Below, one piece after another: positions 43,501 through 51,947 of a stretch of DNA of 64,000 nt (the first letter of the stretch is position 1; the number at the start of each line of letters is the position of its first letter). The position numbers were made by a program, and so were the translations under genes. Source of the stretch: Streptomyces olivaceoviridis (GTDB lineage: Bacteria > Actinomycetota > Actinomycetes > Streptomycetales > Streptomycetaceae); contig NZ_BMUI01000002.1 in the NCBI RefSeq assembly GCF_014650115.1, positions 186,001 through 250,000 of the forward strand, in the 5' to 3' direction. The notes under the pieces were generated by a model, which was not told the origin of the DNA, ran no database searches, and was given only the letters and a program-made list of their open reading frames with translations.

Positions 43501-44946
43501 ATGACCATCGACACAGGCATCAATACACCCGACGTGATCGTCGTCGGCGGCGGCACCGGCGGCTACAGCACCGCCCTGCGCGCGGCCGGCCTGGGGCTGG
43601 ACGTCACCCTCGTCGAACGCGACAAGGTCGGCGGAACGTGCCTGCACCGGGGTTGCATCCCCAGCAAGGCGATGCTGCACGCCGCCGAGCTGGTCGACGG
43701 GATCGCCGAGGCCCGCGAGCGCTGGGGCGTGAAGGCGACCGTGGACTCCGTCGACTGGGGTGCGCTGGTGGCCACGCGCGACGACATCGTGGCGCGCAAC
43801 CACAAGGGGGTCGAGGCACATCTCGCGCACGCCGGCGTGCGGGTGGTGCGGGGCAGCGCACGGTTGACCGGGGCACGCACGGTACGGGTGGAGAGCGCGG
43901 GTACGGAGAGTGCGCCGGGCGTGCAGGACCTCACCGCGCGCCGTGCGCTGGTCCTCGCGACCGGCTCCCGCCCGCGCACGCTCCCGGGGCTCGATCCGGA
44001 CGGGCGGCGCGTGGTGACGAGCGACGACGCCCTGTTCGCGCCGGGGCTCCCCGCGTCGGTCCTGGTGCTGGGCGGGGGCGCGATCGGGGCGGAGTACGCC
44101 TCCTTCCACCGGTCCATGGGCGCCGAGGTCACCCTGGTGGAGGCCGCCGACCGGATCGTGCCGCTGGAGGACGCCGACGTCAGCCGGCATCTGACGCGCG
44201 GTCTGAAGAAGCGCGGGATCGATGTGCAGGCGGGCGCGCGGCTGCTGGACGCGGAGCTGCTGGAGAACGGCGTACGCGCGCGTGTGCGCACCGCGCGGGG
44301 AGAGACCCGAACGGTGACGGCGGAGCGGCTGCTGGTGGCCGTCGGCCGGGCTCCGGTCACCGAGGGCCTGGGCCTGGACGCGGCCGGGCTGACGACGGAC
44401 GAGCGGGGGTTCGTCGTACCGGAGGACTGGGGCCGGCTGGAGACGGCCGTGCCGGGCGTCCACGTCGTCGGCGACCTGCTGCCGCCGCCCTCGCTCGGCC
44501 TCGCCCACGCCTCGTTCGCGGAAGGCCTGCTGGTGGCCGAGACCGTGGCCGGACTGGAGTCGCCGCCGGTGGACTACGCGGCCGTGCCCCGGGTGACGTA
44601 CTCCTCGCCGCAGACCGCCTCGGTGGGGCTGAGCGAGGCCGAGGCACGCGCGCGTGGGCACGAGGTCGACGTCGGCACGATGCCGCTGACCGCCGTCGCC
44701 AAGGGGATGGTGCACGGCCAGGGCGGCATGGTGAAGGTCGTGGCGGAGGCCGGCGGCGGGCAGGTGCTCGGCGTCCACCTCGTCGGCCCGAACGTGTCGG
44801 AGATGATCGCCGAGAGCCAGCTGATCGTGGGCTGGGACGCCGAGCCCTCGGACGTGGCCCGGCATGTGCACGCGCACCCCACCCTGTCGGAGGCGGTGGG
44901 CGAGGTGTTCCTGACGCTCGCGGGACGCGGTCTGCACCAGCAGTGA
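43501..44946 (+). CDS. lpd: Dihydrolipoamide dehydrogenase-like flavoprotein
   Basis: A 481-residue class-I pyridine nucleotide-disulfide oxidoreductase. FAD motif IVVGGGTGGYSTALRAAGLG, redox disulfide GGTCLHRGCIPSKAMLHAAE, NAD motif VLVLGGGAIGAEYASFHRSM, second FAD motif PGVHVVGDLLPPPSLGLAHA, and the C-terminal dimer motif ending VHAHPTLSEAVGEVF with the catalytic His-Glu pair. All E3 features are intact. No 2-oxoacid dehydrogenase genes are nearby, so its complex may be encoded elsewhere. GGAGGG lies 8 bases before ATG. Probably controlled by the divergent LysR protein. Two ACGCGCGCGTG copies lie inside the gene. Confidence 0.92.
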   Translation: MTIDTGINTPDVIVVGGGTGGYSTALRAAGLGLDVTLVERDKVGGTCLHRGCIPSKAMLHAAELVDGIAEARERWGVKATVDSVDWGALVATRDDIVARNHKGVEAHLAHAGVRVVRGSARLTGARTVRVESAGTESAPGVQDLTARRALVLATGSRPRTLPGLDPDGRRVVTSDDALFAPGLPASVLVLGGGAIGAEYASFHRSMGAEVTLVEAADRIVPLEDADVSRHLTRGLKKRGIDVQAGARLLDAELLENGVRARVRTARGETRTVTAERLLVAVGRAPVTEGLGLDAAGLTTDERGFVVPEDWGRLETAVPGVHVVGDLLPPPSLGLAHASFAEGLLVAETVAGLESPPVDYAAVPRVTYSSPQTASVGLSEAEARARGHEVDVGTMPLTAVAKGMVHGQGGMVKVVAEAGGGQVLGVHLVGPNVSEMIAESQLIVGWDAEPSDVARHVHAHPTLSEAVGEVFLTLAGRGLHQQ

Positions 44947-44955
44947 GCCCACGGC

Positions 44956-44989
44956 ACGCGGGGGCCCGGACGGGGGCGGGCCCCCGCGT
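44956..44989 (+). terminator. 13-bp-stem terminator after lpd
   Basis: ACGCGGGGGCCCG (44956-44968) pairs perfectly with 44977-44989 around an 8-base loop, starting 10 bp after the stop codon. Confidence 0.8.
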
Positions 44990-45084
44990 CCGGGCGCCCC
45001 CGGGAGCCTCCCCCGCCGGATGCTTGACAGTTCACCCTTCGCGTGGGGGACTGGGAGGTGCGAAGCCGGGCGGACAAGTCGGGG

Positions 45085-46335
45085 GTGAGTCCTCTGCCGG
45101 AGCTGCGCTATCCCAGCGTTCCCGAACTGGTCGCCGCCGCTCAGGCGCTGGCGGCTCGGGAACCCGGGCTGTGCGCGCTGCGTGAGGTGGGCGTCTCGCG
45201 CGCGGGAAGACCCCTGCACCTGCTGTCGGTGGGACACGCCCGCCGTGCGGTGCTCGTGGTGGCGGGCGCGCACGCCAACGAGCCGACGGGCGGCTCCACC
45301 CTGCGGGTGCTCGCCGAAAGGGTGCTGGCGGAACGCGAGTTGCGGGCGGACACCTCCTGGCACTTCCTTCTGTGCGCGGACCCCGACGGCGCGAGTCTGC
45401 ATGTCACCCCGGCGCCGCGCAGCCTGCTCGACTACCACCTCGGCTTCTACCGGCCGACGGGTGCGGAGCAACCGGAGTGGTCGCCGTCGGTGCTGCCGCC
45501 GGACCGGCTGCCGCCCGAGACACGGACGCTGACCGGGGTCATAGACGAACTGCGCCCGTACCTCCAGGTGACCTTGCACGGCACCGATCTGGGCGGCAGC
45601 TGGGTGCAGTTGACCAAGGACGTGCCGGGCCTCGCCGAGCCGTTCGCCAAGTCCGCGGCGGAACTGCACATCCCGGTGGAGACGGGGGCCTCGGACGCGG
45701 CGGGCTGGCCCGCCTCCGGTCCCGGTGTGCATGTGATGCCCGGCCCGGAGACGGGCGTGGCCTACCCGAGCCTGCCGGACGACGCCCGGCACAGCACCTG
45801 GTACCACGCGCACCGGTACGGCGGTCTGACGGCCGTGGTGGAGGTGCCGATGTGGGCGAGCGACCTGGTTGACGACCCGGCGCCGCACCCGGCACCGGCG
45901 GCGGCCATGCGGCGCCTCGCCACGCGGCTGCTGCGGGACTCCCGGGAGGTCGAGCGGATCCTCGCCGAGGCGCTGCCCCGGCTGGAGGGCGTGGACGGGC
46001 CGCTGCTGCGGGCCGCGCAGTGGGCCCTGGAGCTGATCCCGGGCCTCGCGGAGGACTGGACCCACACGTCTCCGGCGGGCACGACGATGGCGTACGTCGG
46101 CAGTGTCGACGCGTTCGGACGGCGGCTGCCGCTGCGGGCCGCGGCGATGCTGCTGCGGGTGCTGCGGGAGGCGGACGACCGGGCGGCGCCGCGTCTGGAA
46201 CAGCTCGTCGCCACCTGGTGCGACGCCTTCGCGGAACGGTTCCGGGCCCGCTGGGTGCCGTTGGAGCACCAGGTGGAGCACCAGTCCCGGACGGTGCTGG
46301 TGGCGGCACAGCAGGCCCGCGACCAGGCGGCGTGA
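45085..46335 (+). CDS. M14-family zinc carboxypeptidase
   Basis: A 416-residue metallopeptidase of the carboxypeptidase A fold. The first zinc motif is VVAGAHANEPTGGSTLRVLA (HxxE) and the third ligand His is in YLQVTLHGTDLGGSWVQLTK. TAVVEVPMW holds a candidate catalytic Glu. There is no signal peptide, so it is likely intracellular, perhaps cutting peptides of cell-wall or regulatory origin. The start is uncertain. GTG 45085 gives the best N-terminus, while GTG 45058 and 45043 are in frame upstream and TTGACA at 45024-45029 could be the -35 box. The preceding lpd terminator separates it from that gene. Confidence 0.82.
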   Translation: MSPLPELRYPSVPELVAAAQALAAREPGLCALREVGVSRAGRPLHLLSVGHARRAVLVVAGAHANEPTGGSTLRVLAERVLAERELRADTSWHFLLCADPDGASLHVTPAPRSLLDYHLGFYRPTGAEQPEWSPSVLPPDRLPPETRTLTGVIDELRPYLQVTLHGTDLGGSWVQLTKDVPGLAEPFAKSAAELHIPVETGASDAAGWPASGPGVHVMPGPETGVAYPSLPDDARHSTWYHAHRYGGLTAVVEVPMWASDLVDDPAPHPAPAAAMRRLATRLLRDSREVERILAEALPRLEGVDGPLLRAAQWALELIPGLAEDWTHTSPAGTTMAYVGSVDAFGRRLPLRAAAMLLRVLREADDRAAPRLEQLVATWCDAFAERFRARWVPLEHQVEHQSRTVLVAAQQARDQAA

Positions 46336-46571
46336 GCCGGCGCGCGGAGCGGGCGCGCGAAACCGGGCGCACTGACCGGAGGGGGCGTGAGCCGGGCGCC
46401 GCCCGCGCCGACCCCAGGCCGGCCCACGGCACTCCGAGCACCGCCCACGCCTGCCCCGCCCTGGCCCGCACCCGACCCCAGGCACCACCCCGGCGCCGCC
46501 CACGCCACCCCAGGCGCCGTCTCACGCCACCCGGGCGCGTCGGCCCGCCCCGCCTGTTCGTAGGCCGCCCG

Positions 46572-46985
46572 TCAGCCGTCCAGGGCGAACACGGACCCCG
46601 TCCGCGCCCGCATCACACACGCGCTGGTGTACGTGTCCTGGAAGTCGACCGACCGCCCGTCCCACCGCCCGCGCGCGTGGACCGTCACCGGGGCGAAGAT
46701 CATCGGACAGAAGACCTGCTTGGCCGGGATGCGGTCGATGGCACCGCCGGCGGCGGTCAGTTCCGCGCAGGCCTCGGACGCGCGCGCGTGTCCCTGGGGC
46801 GGCCCGCACAGCAGCAGCGTGCCGCGGGTGTCGCTGGACCGGGCGTCGCCCTTGGTGACCGTGAGGTAGAGCCAGTTGCCCGAAAACCCGTCACGGGAGG
46901 CCGCCTGGGCCGGACCCGCGGTGAGGAGGCCGGCCGCGGTCAGCAGGGCGCCGGCCGCCGCTGCCGCTCTGGTGATGTACGTCAT
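46572..46985 (-). CDS. Subtilisin inhibitor-like (SSI) protein
   Basis: A 137-residue secreted protease inhibitor. The signal peptide ends GLLTAGPAQA and the mature protein is about 110 residues, the usual SSI size. Four cysteines make two disulfides: LLLCGPPQGH with EACAEL, and VFCPMIFAPVTV with SACVMRA. The reactive-site loop CPM-IF puts Met at P1, as in classical SSI, which predicts inhibition of subtilisin-like proteases. RWDGRSVDFQDTYTSAC matches the family C-terminus. The start at ATG 46985 is likely but has no clean Shine-Dalgarno sequence; ATG 46997 is also possible. The adjacent 236-bp gap upstream of its stop (46336-46571) holds only CCCCAGGC-type repeats. Confidence 0.9.
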   Translation of the reverse strand: MTYITRAAAAAGALLTAAGLLTAGPAQAASRDGFSGNWLYLTVTKGDARSSDTRGTLLLCGPPQGHARASEACAELTAAGGAIDRIPAKQVFCPMIFAPVTVHARGRWDGRSVDFQDTYTSACVMRARTGSVFALDG

Positions 46986-47097
46986 GCCCCGTTGCATCGG
47001 CACGGCGGCCCGTCTTCCGCAGTGCGGCTCACCCGATCGGCACCGCACGCGCGCGCGTGGCTGCGCGCCCGTTCGTACAGGACCGGCCGGGCAGGGC

Positions 47098-47649
47098 TCA
47101 GCTCGCCGCGAGCCGGAACGCCATCCTGCCGAAGGCGACCTGGTCGCCCTCGCGGACGACGACCGCCCCGATCACCCGGCGGCCGTTGACGGTGGTGCCG
47201 TTGGTCGAGCCCAGGTCCCTCAGGACCCACAGGCCGCCCTGGTGGCGGAGTTCGGCGTGCACGCGGGAGACGGTCTCGTGGTTCAGACGCAGCCCGTTCG
47301 CGGGATCGCGGCCGATGCGCAGCGGATGGGTGTGCGCCGGGTGCGGCAGCTGTAGCTTGGGCAGCCGCTCGGCCTGCCAGGCCCGCCGCAGTCGTACCGT
47401 GAACCCGGAGACGGCCTCCACCGTGCCGAGGACCGCGCGGGAGAAGCGGTTCTCCCGGGGCAGGTCGGCGACGAGGGCGGCGAGTTCGTCGGAGCGGCGC
47501 GCGGTGAGCGCCAGTTCCATCCGGCGCACGAACGTGTCGTGCGAGAGCCGGCCCATGGCGACGCCGTCGCGCAGCACCCGCAGCGCCTGGTCGCGCTCCG
47601 CGTCGGACAGTCGCGCGGGATAGGTGGAGAACTCGAAGGACGACGTCAC
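47098..47649 (-). CDS. DUF1707-FHA domain protein
   Basis: A 183-residue protein. Residues 8-60 are a DUF1707 domain (YPARLSDAERDQALRVLRDG, LSHDTFVRRMELALTARRSD), common in actinobacterial regulators. Residues 95-180 are a forkhead-associated domain: LRIGRDPANGLRLNHETVSR (phosphothreonine-binding Arg/Ser), VHAELRHQGGLWVLRDLGST and NGTTVNGRRV. FHA domains bind phosphothreonine peptides, so it may report Ser/Thr kinase signals. GTG 47649 lies 7 bases after a GACAAT box with TGGACA 17 bp upstream, a clear leaderless promoter. It is divergent from treZ, 177 bp away. Confidence 0.9.
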   Translation of the reverse strand: MTSSFEFSTYPARLSDAERDQALRVLRDGVAMGRLSHDTFVRRMELALTARRSDELAALVADLPRENRFSRAVLGTVEAVSGFTVRLRRAWQAERLPKLQLPHPAHTHPLRIGRDPANGLRLNHETVSRVHAELRHQGGLWVLRDLGSTNGTTVNGRRVIGAVVVREGDQVAFGRMAFRLAAS

Positions 47650-47656
47650 GCTGGTG

Positions 47657-47685
47657 ATTGTCGGGCAGTGAACCCCGGGTGTCCA
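47657..47685 (-). promoter_or_regulatory. Promoter of the DUF1707-FHA gene
   Basis: On the minus strand TGGACA (47680-47685), a 17-bp spacer and GACAAT (47657-47662) precede GTG 47649 by 7 bases. The match to the housekeeping consensus is good for this genome and predicts a leaderless message. Confidence 0.7.
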
Positions 47686-47826
47686 GAATTCACGGAATCG
47701 GTGCCGATCCATGGGTACTTCCGCGACACCTCCCGGCAAAGGGCCGATTCGAGAGCGGATTGATCGTCCGGGGCGGCACGATGGAGACGCGGGACATCAC
47801 GGTGAGCAGACGAAGGGGAACCGTCC

Positions 47827-49572
47827 GTGCAGTTCGAGGTGTGGGCACCGCAGGCAGACCGAGTGACGCTCCATTGCGAGGGCGGCACGCGCGCGTTGGC
47901 GCGCGATCCCGCGCGCGGCGGGTGGTGGACGGGCGAGGCGGAGGCCGGGGACGGCGCCCGGTACGGGTTCGCGCTGGACGACGGACCGGTGCTGCCCGAC
48001 CCGCGCTCGCGCCGCCAGCCGGACGGCCCGGACGGGTTGAGCGCGGTCGTGGACCACGAGCGGTACGCGTGGCGGGCGTCGTGGGCGGGGCGCGGGCTGC
48101 CGGGCGCGGTGCTGTACGAGCTGCACGTGGGCACGTACACCCGGGAGGGCACCCTGGACGCCGCCGCCGCACGCCTGGACCACCTGGTGGAACTGGGCGT
48201 GACACACGTGGAGTTGATGCCGCTGTGTCCTTTCCCGGGGCGGCACGGCTGGGGCTACGAGGGTGTGTCGCTGTGGGCGGTGCACGAGCCGTACGGCGGT
48301 CCCGAGGCACTGAAGCGCTTCGTGGACCGGGCGCACGAACTCGGTCTGGGCGTCGTCCTGGACGTCGTGCACAACCACTTGGGGCCCACCGGGAACCATC
48401 TGCCGAGGTTCGGGCCGTACTTCACGGACACGCACACCACGCCGTGGGGTTCGGCGGTGAACCTGGACGCGCCCGGCTCGGACGAGGTGCGCGCCTTCCT
48501 CGTGGGCAGCGCGCTGGCGTGGCTGCGGGACTACCGGATCGACGGTCTGCGGCTGGACGCGGTGCACACGCTGTACGACACGCGCGCGTGCCACTTCCTG
48601 GAGGAGCTGTCGGCGGCGGTCGACGGCCTCGCCGAGGAGGTGGGCAGGCCGCTGTTCCTGATCGCCGAGTCGGACATGAACAACCCGCGCTTCATCACCC
48701 CGCGCGCGGAGAACGGCCTCGGACTGCACGCGCAGTGGAACGACGACTTCCATCACGCCCTGCACACCACGCTGACCGGTGAGTCCCAGGGCTACTACGC
48801 CGACTTCGCGCGTGATCCCTTCGCCGCGCTCGCCAAGACGCTCACCGGCGGCTGGTTCCACGACGGCACGTACTCCAGCTTCCGGGGCCGCGGTCACGGC
48901 CGGCCGCTGGACCGCGCGCGCGTGGCCGGGCACCGGCTGCTCGGCTACAGCCAGACCCACGACCAGGTCGGCAACCGCGCCCAGGGCGACCGGCTCTCCG
49001 CGCACCTCTCCCCCGGTCTGCTGGCCTGTGCGGCCGTGCTGACCCTGACCGCGCCGTTCACGCCGATGCTGTTCATGGGCGAGGAGTGGGCGGCGGGCAC
49101 GCCCTGGCAGTTCTTCACCGACCACACCGACCCCGAGCTGGCCGAGGCGGTACGGCAGGGCAGGCGCCGGGAGTTCGCCGCGCACGGGTGGGCCGAGGAG
49201 GACGTGCCCGACCCGCAGGACCCGGCGACCCGCGAGCGGTCCTGCCTGGACTGGTCGGAGCCGGAACGCGAGCCCCACGCGCGCGTGCTGGCCTGGTACC
49301 GGCAGCTGATCGCGCTGCGCCACGCCCAGCCCGACCTCACCGACCCGGACCTCGCCGACACGAAGGTCGCGTACGACGAGGACGCCCGCTGGCTGGCCTT
49401 CCGGCGCGGTGACGTACGGGTGGCGGTGAACCTGGGCAAGGAGCCGGCGGCGATCCCGCTGGGCACCGGCCGGGTGGAGGTCCTCGCGGCCTGGGACCCG
49501 GTGGGGACGCCGGGCCCGGACGGGCTGCTCCAGGTACCCGGCGAGTCGTGCGTGGTGCTGACGCAGCCCTGA
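47827..49572 (+). CDS. treZ: Maltooligosyl trehalose trehalohydrolase
   Basis: A 581-residue GH13 enzyme that releases trehalose from the product of TreY. FEVWAPQADRVTLHCEGG is the N-terminal beta domain, VLYELHVGTYTREGTLDAAA starts the barrel, LGVVLDVVHNHLGPTGNH is region I, YRIDGLRLDAVHTLYDTRAC the nucleophile region, LFLIAESDMNNPRFI the acid region and YSQTHDQVGNRAQGDRLS region IV. LFMGEEWAAGTPWQFFTDH is typical TreZ. AAGGGGA lies 7 bases before GTG 47827. It completes the GlgX-TreY-TreZ route, although six unrelated genes separate it from treY. Two ACGCGCGCGTG copies lie within it. Confidence 0.95.
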   Translation: MQFEVWAPQADRVTLHCEGGTRALARDPARGGWWTGEAEAGDGARYGFALDDGPVLPDPRSRRQPDGPDGLSAVVDHERYAWRASWAGRGLPGAVLYELHVGTYTREGTLDAAAARLDHLVELGVTHVELMPLCPFPGRHGWGYEGVSLWAVHEPYGGPEALKRFVDRAHELGLGVVLDVVHNHLGPTGNHLPRFGPYFTDTHTTPWGSAVNLDAPGSDEVRAFLVGSALAWLRDYRIDGLRLDAVHTLYDTRACHFLEELSAAVDGLAEEVGRPLFLIAESDMNNPRFITPRAENGLGLHAQWNDDFHHALHTTLTGESQGYYADFARDPFAALAKTLTGGWFHDGTYSSFRGRGHGRPLDRARVAGHRLLGYSQTHDQVGNRAQGDRLSAHLSPGLLACAAVLTLTAPFTPMLFMGEEWAAGTPWQFFTDHTDPELAEAVRQGRRREFAAHGWAEEDVPDPQDPATRERSCLDWSEPEREPHARVLAWYRQLIALRHAQPDLTDPDLADTKVAYDEDARWLAFRRGDVRVAVNLGKEPAAIPLGTGRVEVLAAWDPVGTPGPDGLLQVPGESCVVLTQP

Positions 49573-49588
49573 GAAGGGGCGCCGGGAC

Positions 49589-49622
49589 AGCCCTGAGGGG
49601 CCCTGGCGGTCCCGTCAGGGCT
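49589..49622. terminator. Bidirectional terminator between treZ and kinase-like gene
   Basis: AGCCCTGA (49589-49596) pairs with TCAGGGCT (49615-49622) around an 18-base loop. The second arm includes the stop codon of the convergent minus-strand gene. Confidence 0.55.
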
Positions 49623-50550
49623 CCGGCTCGTCCTCCTGGAAGTCGGTCACCCGCTCCAGCAGGATCGGCTCCCAGGCGCGCCGCAGCTGGGTCCGCAGCA
49701 GGGGCAGGGAACCGGTCGTACGGCCTTCCAGGCGGTCGGTGAGGCGGAGGACGGAGTCGCAGCGGGCCAGCCACAGGCCGCGCAGACAGGGGCGGGCGCC
49801 GTAGCCGGCGAGGGTGGCGGCGCGCACGGCCGGCGGGGAGCCGACGGCGACGGCGAGCCCGGCGATGTCCTCGGCGGGGTCGCCGACGGACGCCGCGGTC
49901 CAGTCCAGGATGCCGCGCACCCGTCCGTCGGCGCTGACCAGCACGTGCGCGCCGGTCAGCCCGTGGTGGGTGAGGACGGCGGAACCGGGCTGCGCGGCGA
50001 GCTGGGCCGCGCCGGACGGGGTCAGCTGGTGCAGCCGTGCCGCGTCGAACTCGTCGGCGGCGGCGAGCCGTTCGGCCGCGTGCACGGCCATCCGGCGCAG
50101 CGCCTCCAGCGAGCGCGGGGCGGTGCGCGGCACGCCGAGCGCCTCGGCCTGCCGGGCCGGCACCGTGCGCAGCCCGCTGAGCAGCCCGGCGAGGTCGGCC
50201 TCGCCGACGGCGGAGACGTCGTGCTCGTCGGCCGTGCCGCCGGGCACCCGGGTGTCGAGGGTGTAGGCGAGGCCGGGCGCCCAGTCGCCGTGCGCGACGC
50301 TGGTCGGGACGGCGACGGGCACCTGCGGGCGGACCAGCTCGCGCAGGCGCAGTTCGCGGCGGCGGCGGACGGAGGCCTCCCGGTCGGGCGCGAGGCGCAG
50401 CACATGGCGGCTGCCGACCCACCAGGTGTGCTCGCGCTCCTCCGTCACGGGCCGCACATCAGGTCCCCCCGTGCCGTCGCCGCCCTCCTTGAGCAGCGAG
50501 CGGACCAGTCTGCGGACGGTGTCCGCGGTGGGTGTCGGTGCCTGGGTCAT
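49615..50550 (-). CDS. Aminoglycoside phosphotransferase-fold protein
   Basis: A 311-residue protein of the APH kinase-like fold. VRPVTEEREHTWWVGSRHVL and LRLAPDREASVRRR are the N-lobe. PGSAVLTHHGLTGAHVLVSA replaces the usual HGDxxxxN with HHGLTGAHV, so the catalytic Asp is Leu. RVRGILDWTAASVGDPAEDI keeps the metal-binding Asp. Loss of the catalytic Asp suggests a non-canonical or inactive kinase. This is visible in the sequence but its effect is inferred. The tail is acidic (FQEDEPEP). The next gene upstream, a peptidase, starts 54 bp behind it on the same strand. Confidence 0.8.
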   Translation of the reverse strand: MTQAPTPTADTVRRLVRSLLKEGGDGTGGPDVRPVTEEREHTWWVGSRHVLRLAPDREASVRRRRELRLRELVRPQVPVAVPTSVAHGDWAPGLAYTLDTRVPGGTADEHDVSAVGEADLAGLLSGLRTVPARQAEALGVPRTAPRSLEALRRMAVHAAERLAAADEFDAARLHQLTPSGAAQLAAQPGSAVLTHHGLTGAHVLVSADGRVRGILDWTAASVGDPAEDIAGLAVAVGSPPAVRAATLAGYGARPCLRGLWLARCDSVLRLTDRLEGRTTGSLPLLRTQLRRAWEPILLERVTDFQEDEPEP

Positions 50551-50603
50551 GGGTCGTGCGTCGCCGTTCCGGGTGTCGTCGGGAGTGGGTCTCCTCGGGT
50601 CTC

Positions 50604-51731
50604 TCACTCCACTATGACCATCTCACGGGTGGTGTCGTTGAGGCGCCGGCCGCCGTCACCGGTGACCGTGACGATGTCCTCGATGCGCACCCCGAAGCGG
50701 CCGGGCAGGTAGATGCCGGGCTCCACGGAGAAGCACATGCCGGGCACGAGCGGCTGTTCCTCGCCCTCGATCATGTACGGCGGCTCGTGCGTGGTGACGC
50801 CGATGCCGTGGCCGGTGCGGTGGATGAAGTACTCGCCGTACCCGGCGTCCGTGATCACCGCGCGGGCGGCGCGGTCGACCTCCTGGCAGGCCACTTGCGG
50901 GCGCACGGCCTGGAAACCGGCCTCCTGGGCGGCGCGCACCACGTCGTGGACCCGGCGCTCCTCCTCGGTCGGCTCGCCGACGTGGACCGTGCGGGTGGTG
51001 TCGGAGCCGTAGCCGTCCTTCAGGCCGCCGAAGTCGAGGACGACCATGTCGCCGGACCGGATGACGCGGTCGCCGACCTCGTGGTGGGGGTTGGCGCCGT
51101 TCGGTCCGGAACCGACGATCGTGAAGTCGACCTGGGAGTGGCCGAAGCGGCGCAGCAGGCCGGCGAGGTCCTGGCCGACGTCGGACTCGCGGCGGCCGGC
51201 GAAGGGGACCTTCCGGATCTCCTCGAACGCGAGGTCGGCAGCCGCGCCCGCGGCTGCCAGGAGTTCCAGTTCGGCCGCGTCCTTCACCGCGCGCAGCATG
51301 GGCAGGGCCTCGGTGAGGGCGGCGTAGGAGGTGCCGGGCAGGGCCCGCTGGAGGCCCAGCAGGTGCATCGCCCAGGTGTTGTCGCTGATGCCGAACCGGC
51401 CGCGGTCGTCGAGGAGGCCGGCGGTGACGGCGTAGGGGTCCTTGCCGTCGGTCCAGTCGCGCAGCGTGAGCGCGGTGGCGCCGGCCGCCTGCTCGGCGTC
51501 CGGGGCCTCCAGGGTGGGCACGACGAGCACGGGGTCCCGGCCGGGCGCGAGGACCAGCAGGGTCAGCCGCTCCGTGACCGCTGTGGGCGTGTAGCCGGTG
51601 AGCCACACCATGTCCGGTCCCGGCGCCACGAGCAGCCCCGCGAGGCCGGCGTCGTCGGCGGAGCGCACGGCACGCTCCATACGGGCCCTGTAGTCGGCGG
51701 CGGTGAAGGGCGCGGGCGTACTACCGGTCAT
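50604..51731 (-). CDS. M24-family aminopeptidase (Xaa-Pro type)
   Basis: A 375-residue creatinase-fold peptidase. The N-terminal domain (YRARMERAVRSADDAGLAGL, LLVAPGPDMVWLTGYTPTAV) precedes the pita-bread catalytic domain. Metal ligands are visible in DMVVLDFGGLKDGYGSDTTR (two Asp), FIHRTGHGIGVTTHEPPYMI (His), MCFSVEPGIYLPGRFGVRIE (Glu and Glu). It probably removes residues N-terminal to proline from cytoplasmic peptides. GGAGG lies 5 bases before ATG 51731. It may be cotranscribed with the following kinase-fold gene (54-bp gap). Confidence 0.92.
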   Translation of the reverse strand: MTGSTPAPFTAADYRARMERAVRSADDAGLAGLLVAPGPDMVWLTGYTPTAVTERLTLLVLAPGRDPVLVVPTLEAPDAEQAAGATALTLRDWTDGKDPYAVTAGLLDDRGRFGISDNTWAMHLLGLQRALPGTSYAALTEALPMLRAVKDAAELELLAAAGAAADLAFEEIRKVPFAGRRESDVGQDLAGLLRRFGHSQVDFTIVGSGPNGANPHHEVGDRVIRSGDMVVLDFGGLKDGYGSDTTRTVHVGEPTEEERRVHDVVRAAQEAGFQAVRPQVACQEVDRAARAVITDAGYGEYFIHRTGHGIGVTTHEPPYMIEGEEQPLVPGMCFSVEPGIYLPGRFGVRIEDIVTVTGDGGRRLNDTTREMVIVE

Positions 51732-51947
51732 CCGGGCCTCCGGTGCGGGTGAGGAAACGGGGTGAGGGCGTCTCGGGCAGCATCCTGCCCGCCCGCACGG
51801 ACCCACGCGAGCCGGCCCCGCGGACCGACGTCCCGCGGTCCGTCCAGGGGGCACTCGGCATGGGTCCATGATGACGTGCGGGACGGACGGTGACCAAGGG
51901 GTTTCCTGGCGTGACCGGGGCGGCGGCGGTGGCTGGCCCGGACCGGG

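Noticed and set aside
46336..46571. CCCCAGGC-type repeats between the M14 and SSI genes as a regulatory array
   Set aside because: The copies are few, imperfect and compatible with GC-rich low-complexity drift between convergent genes.
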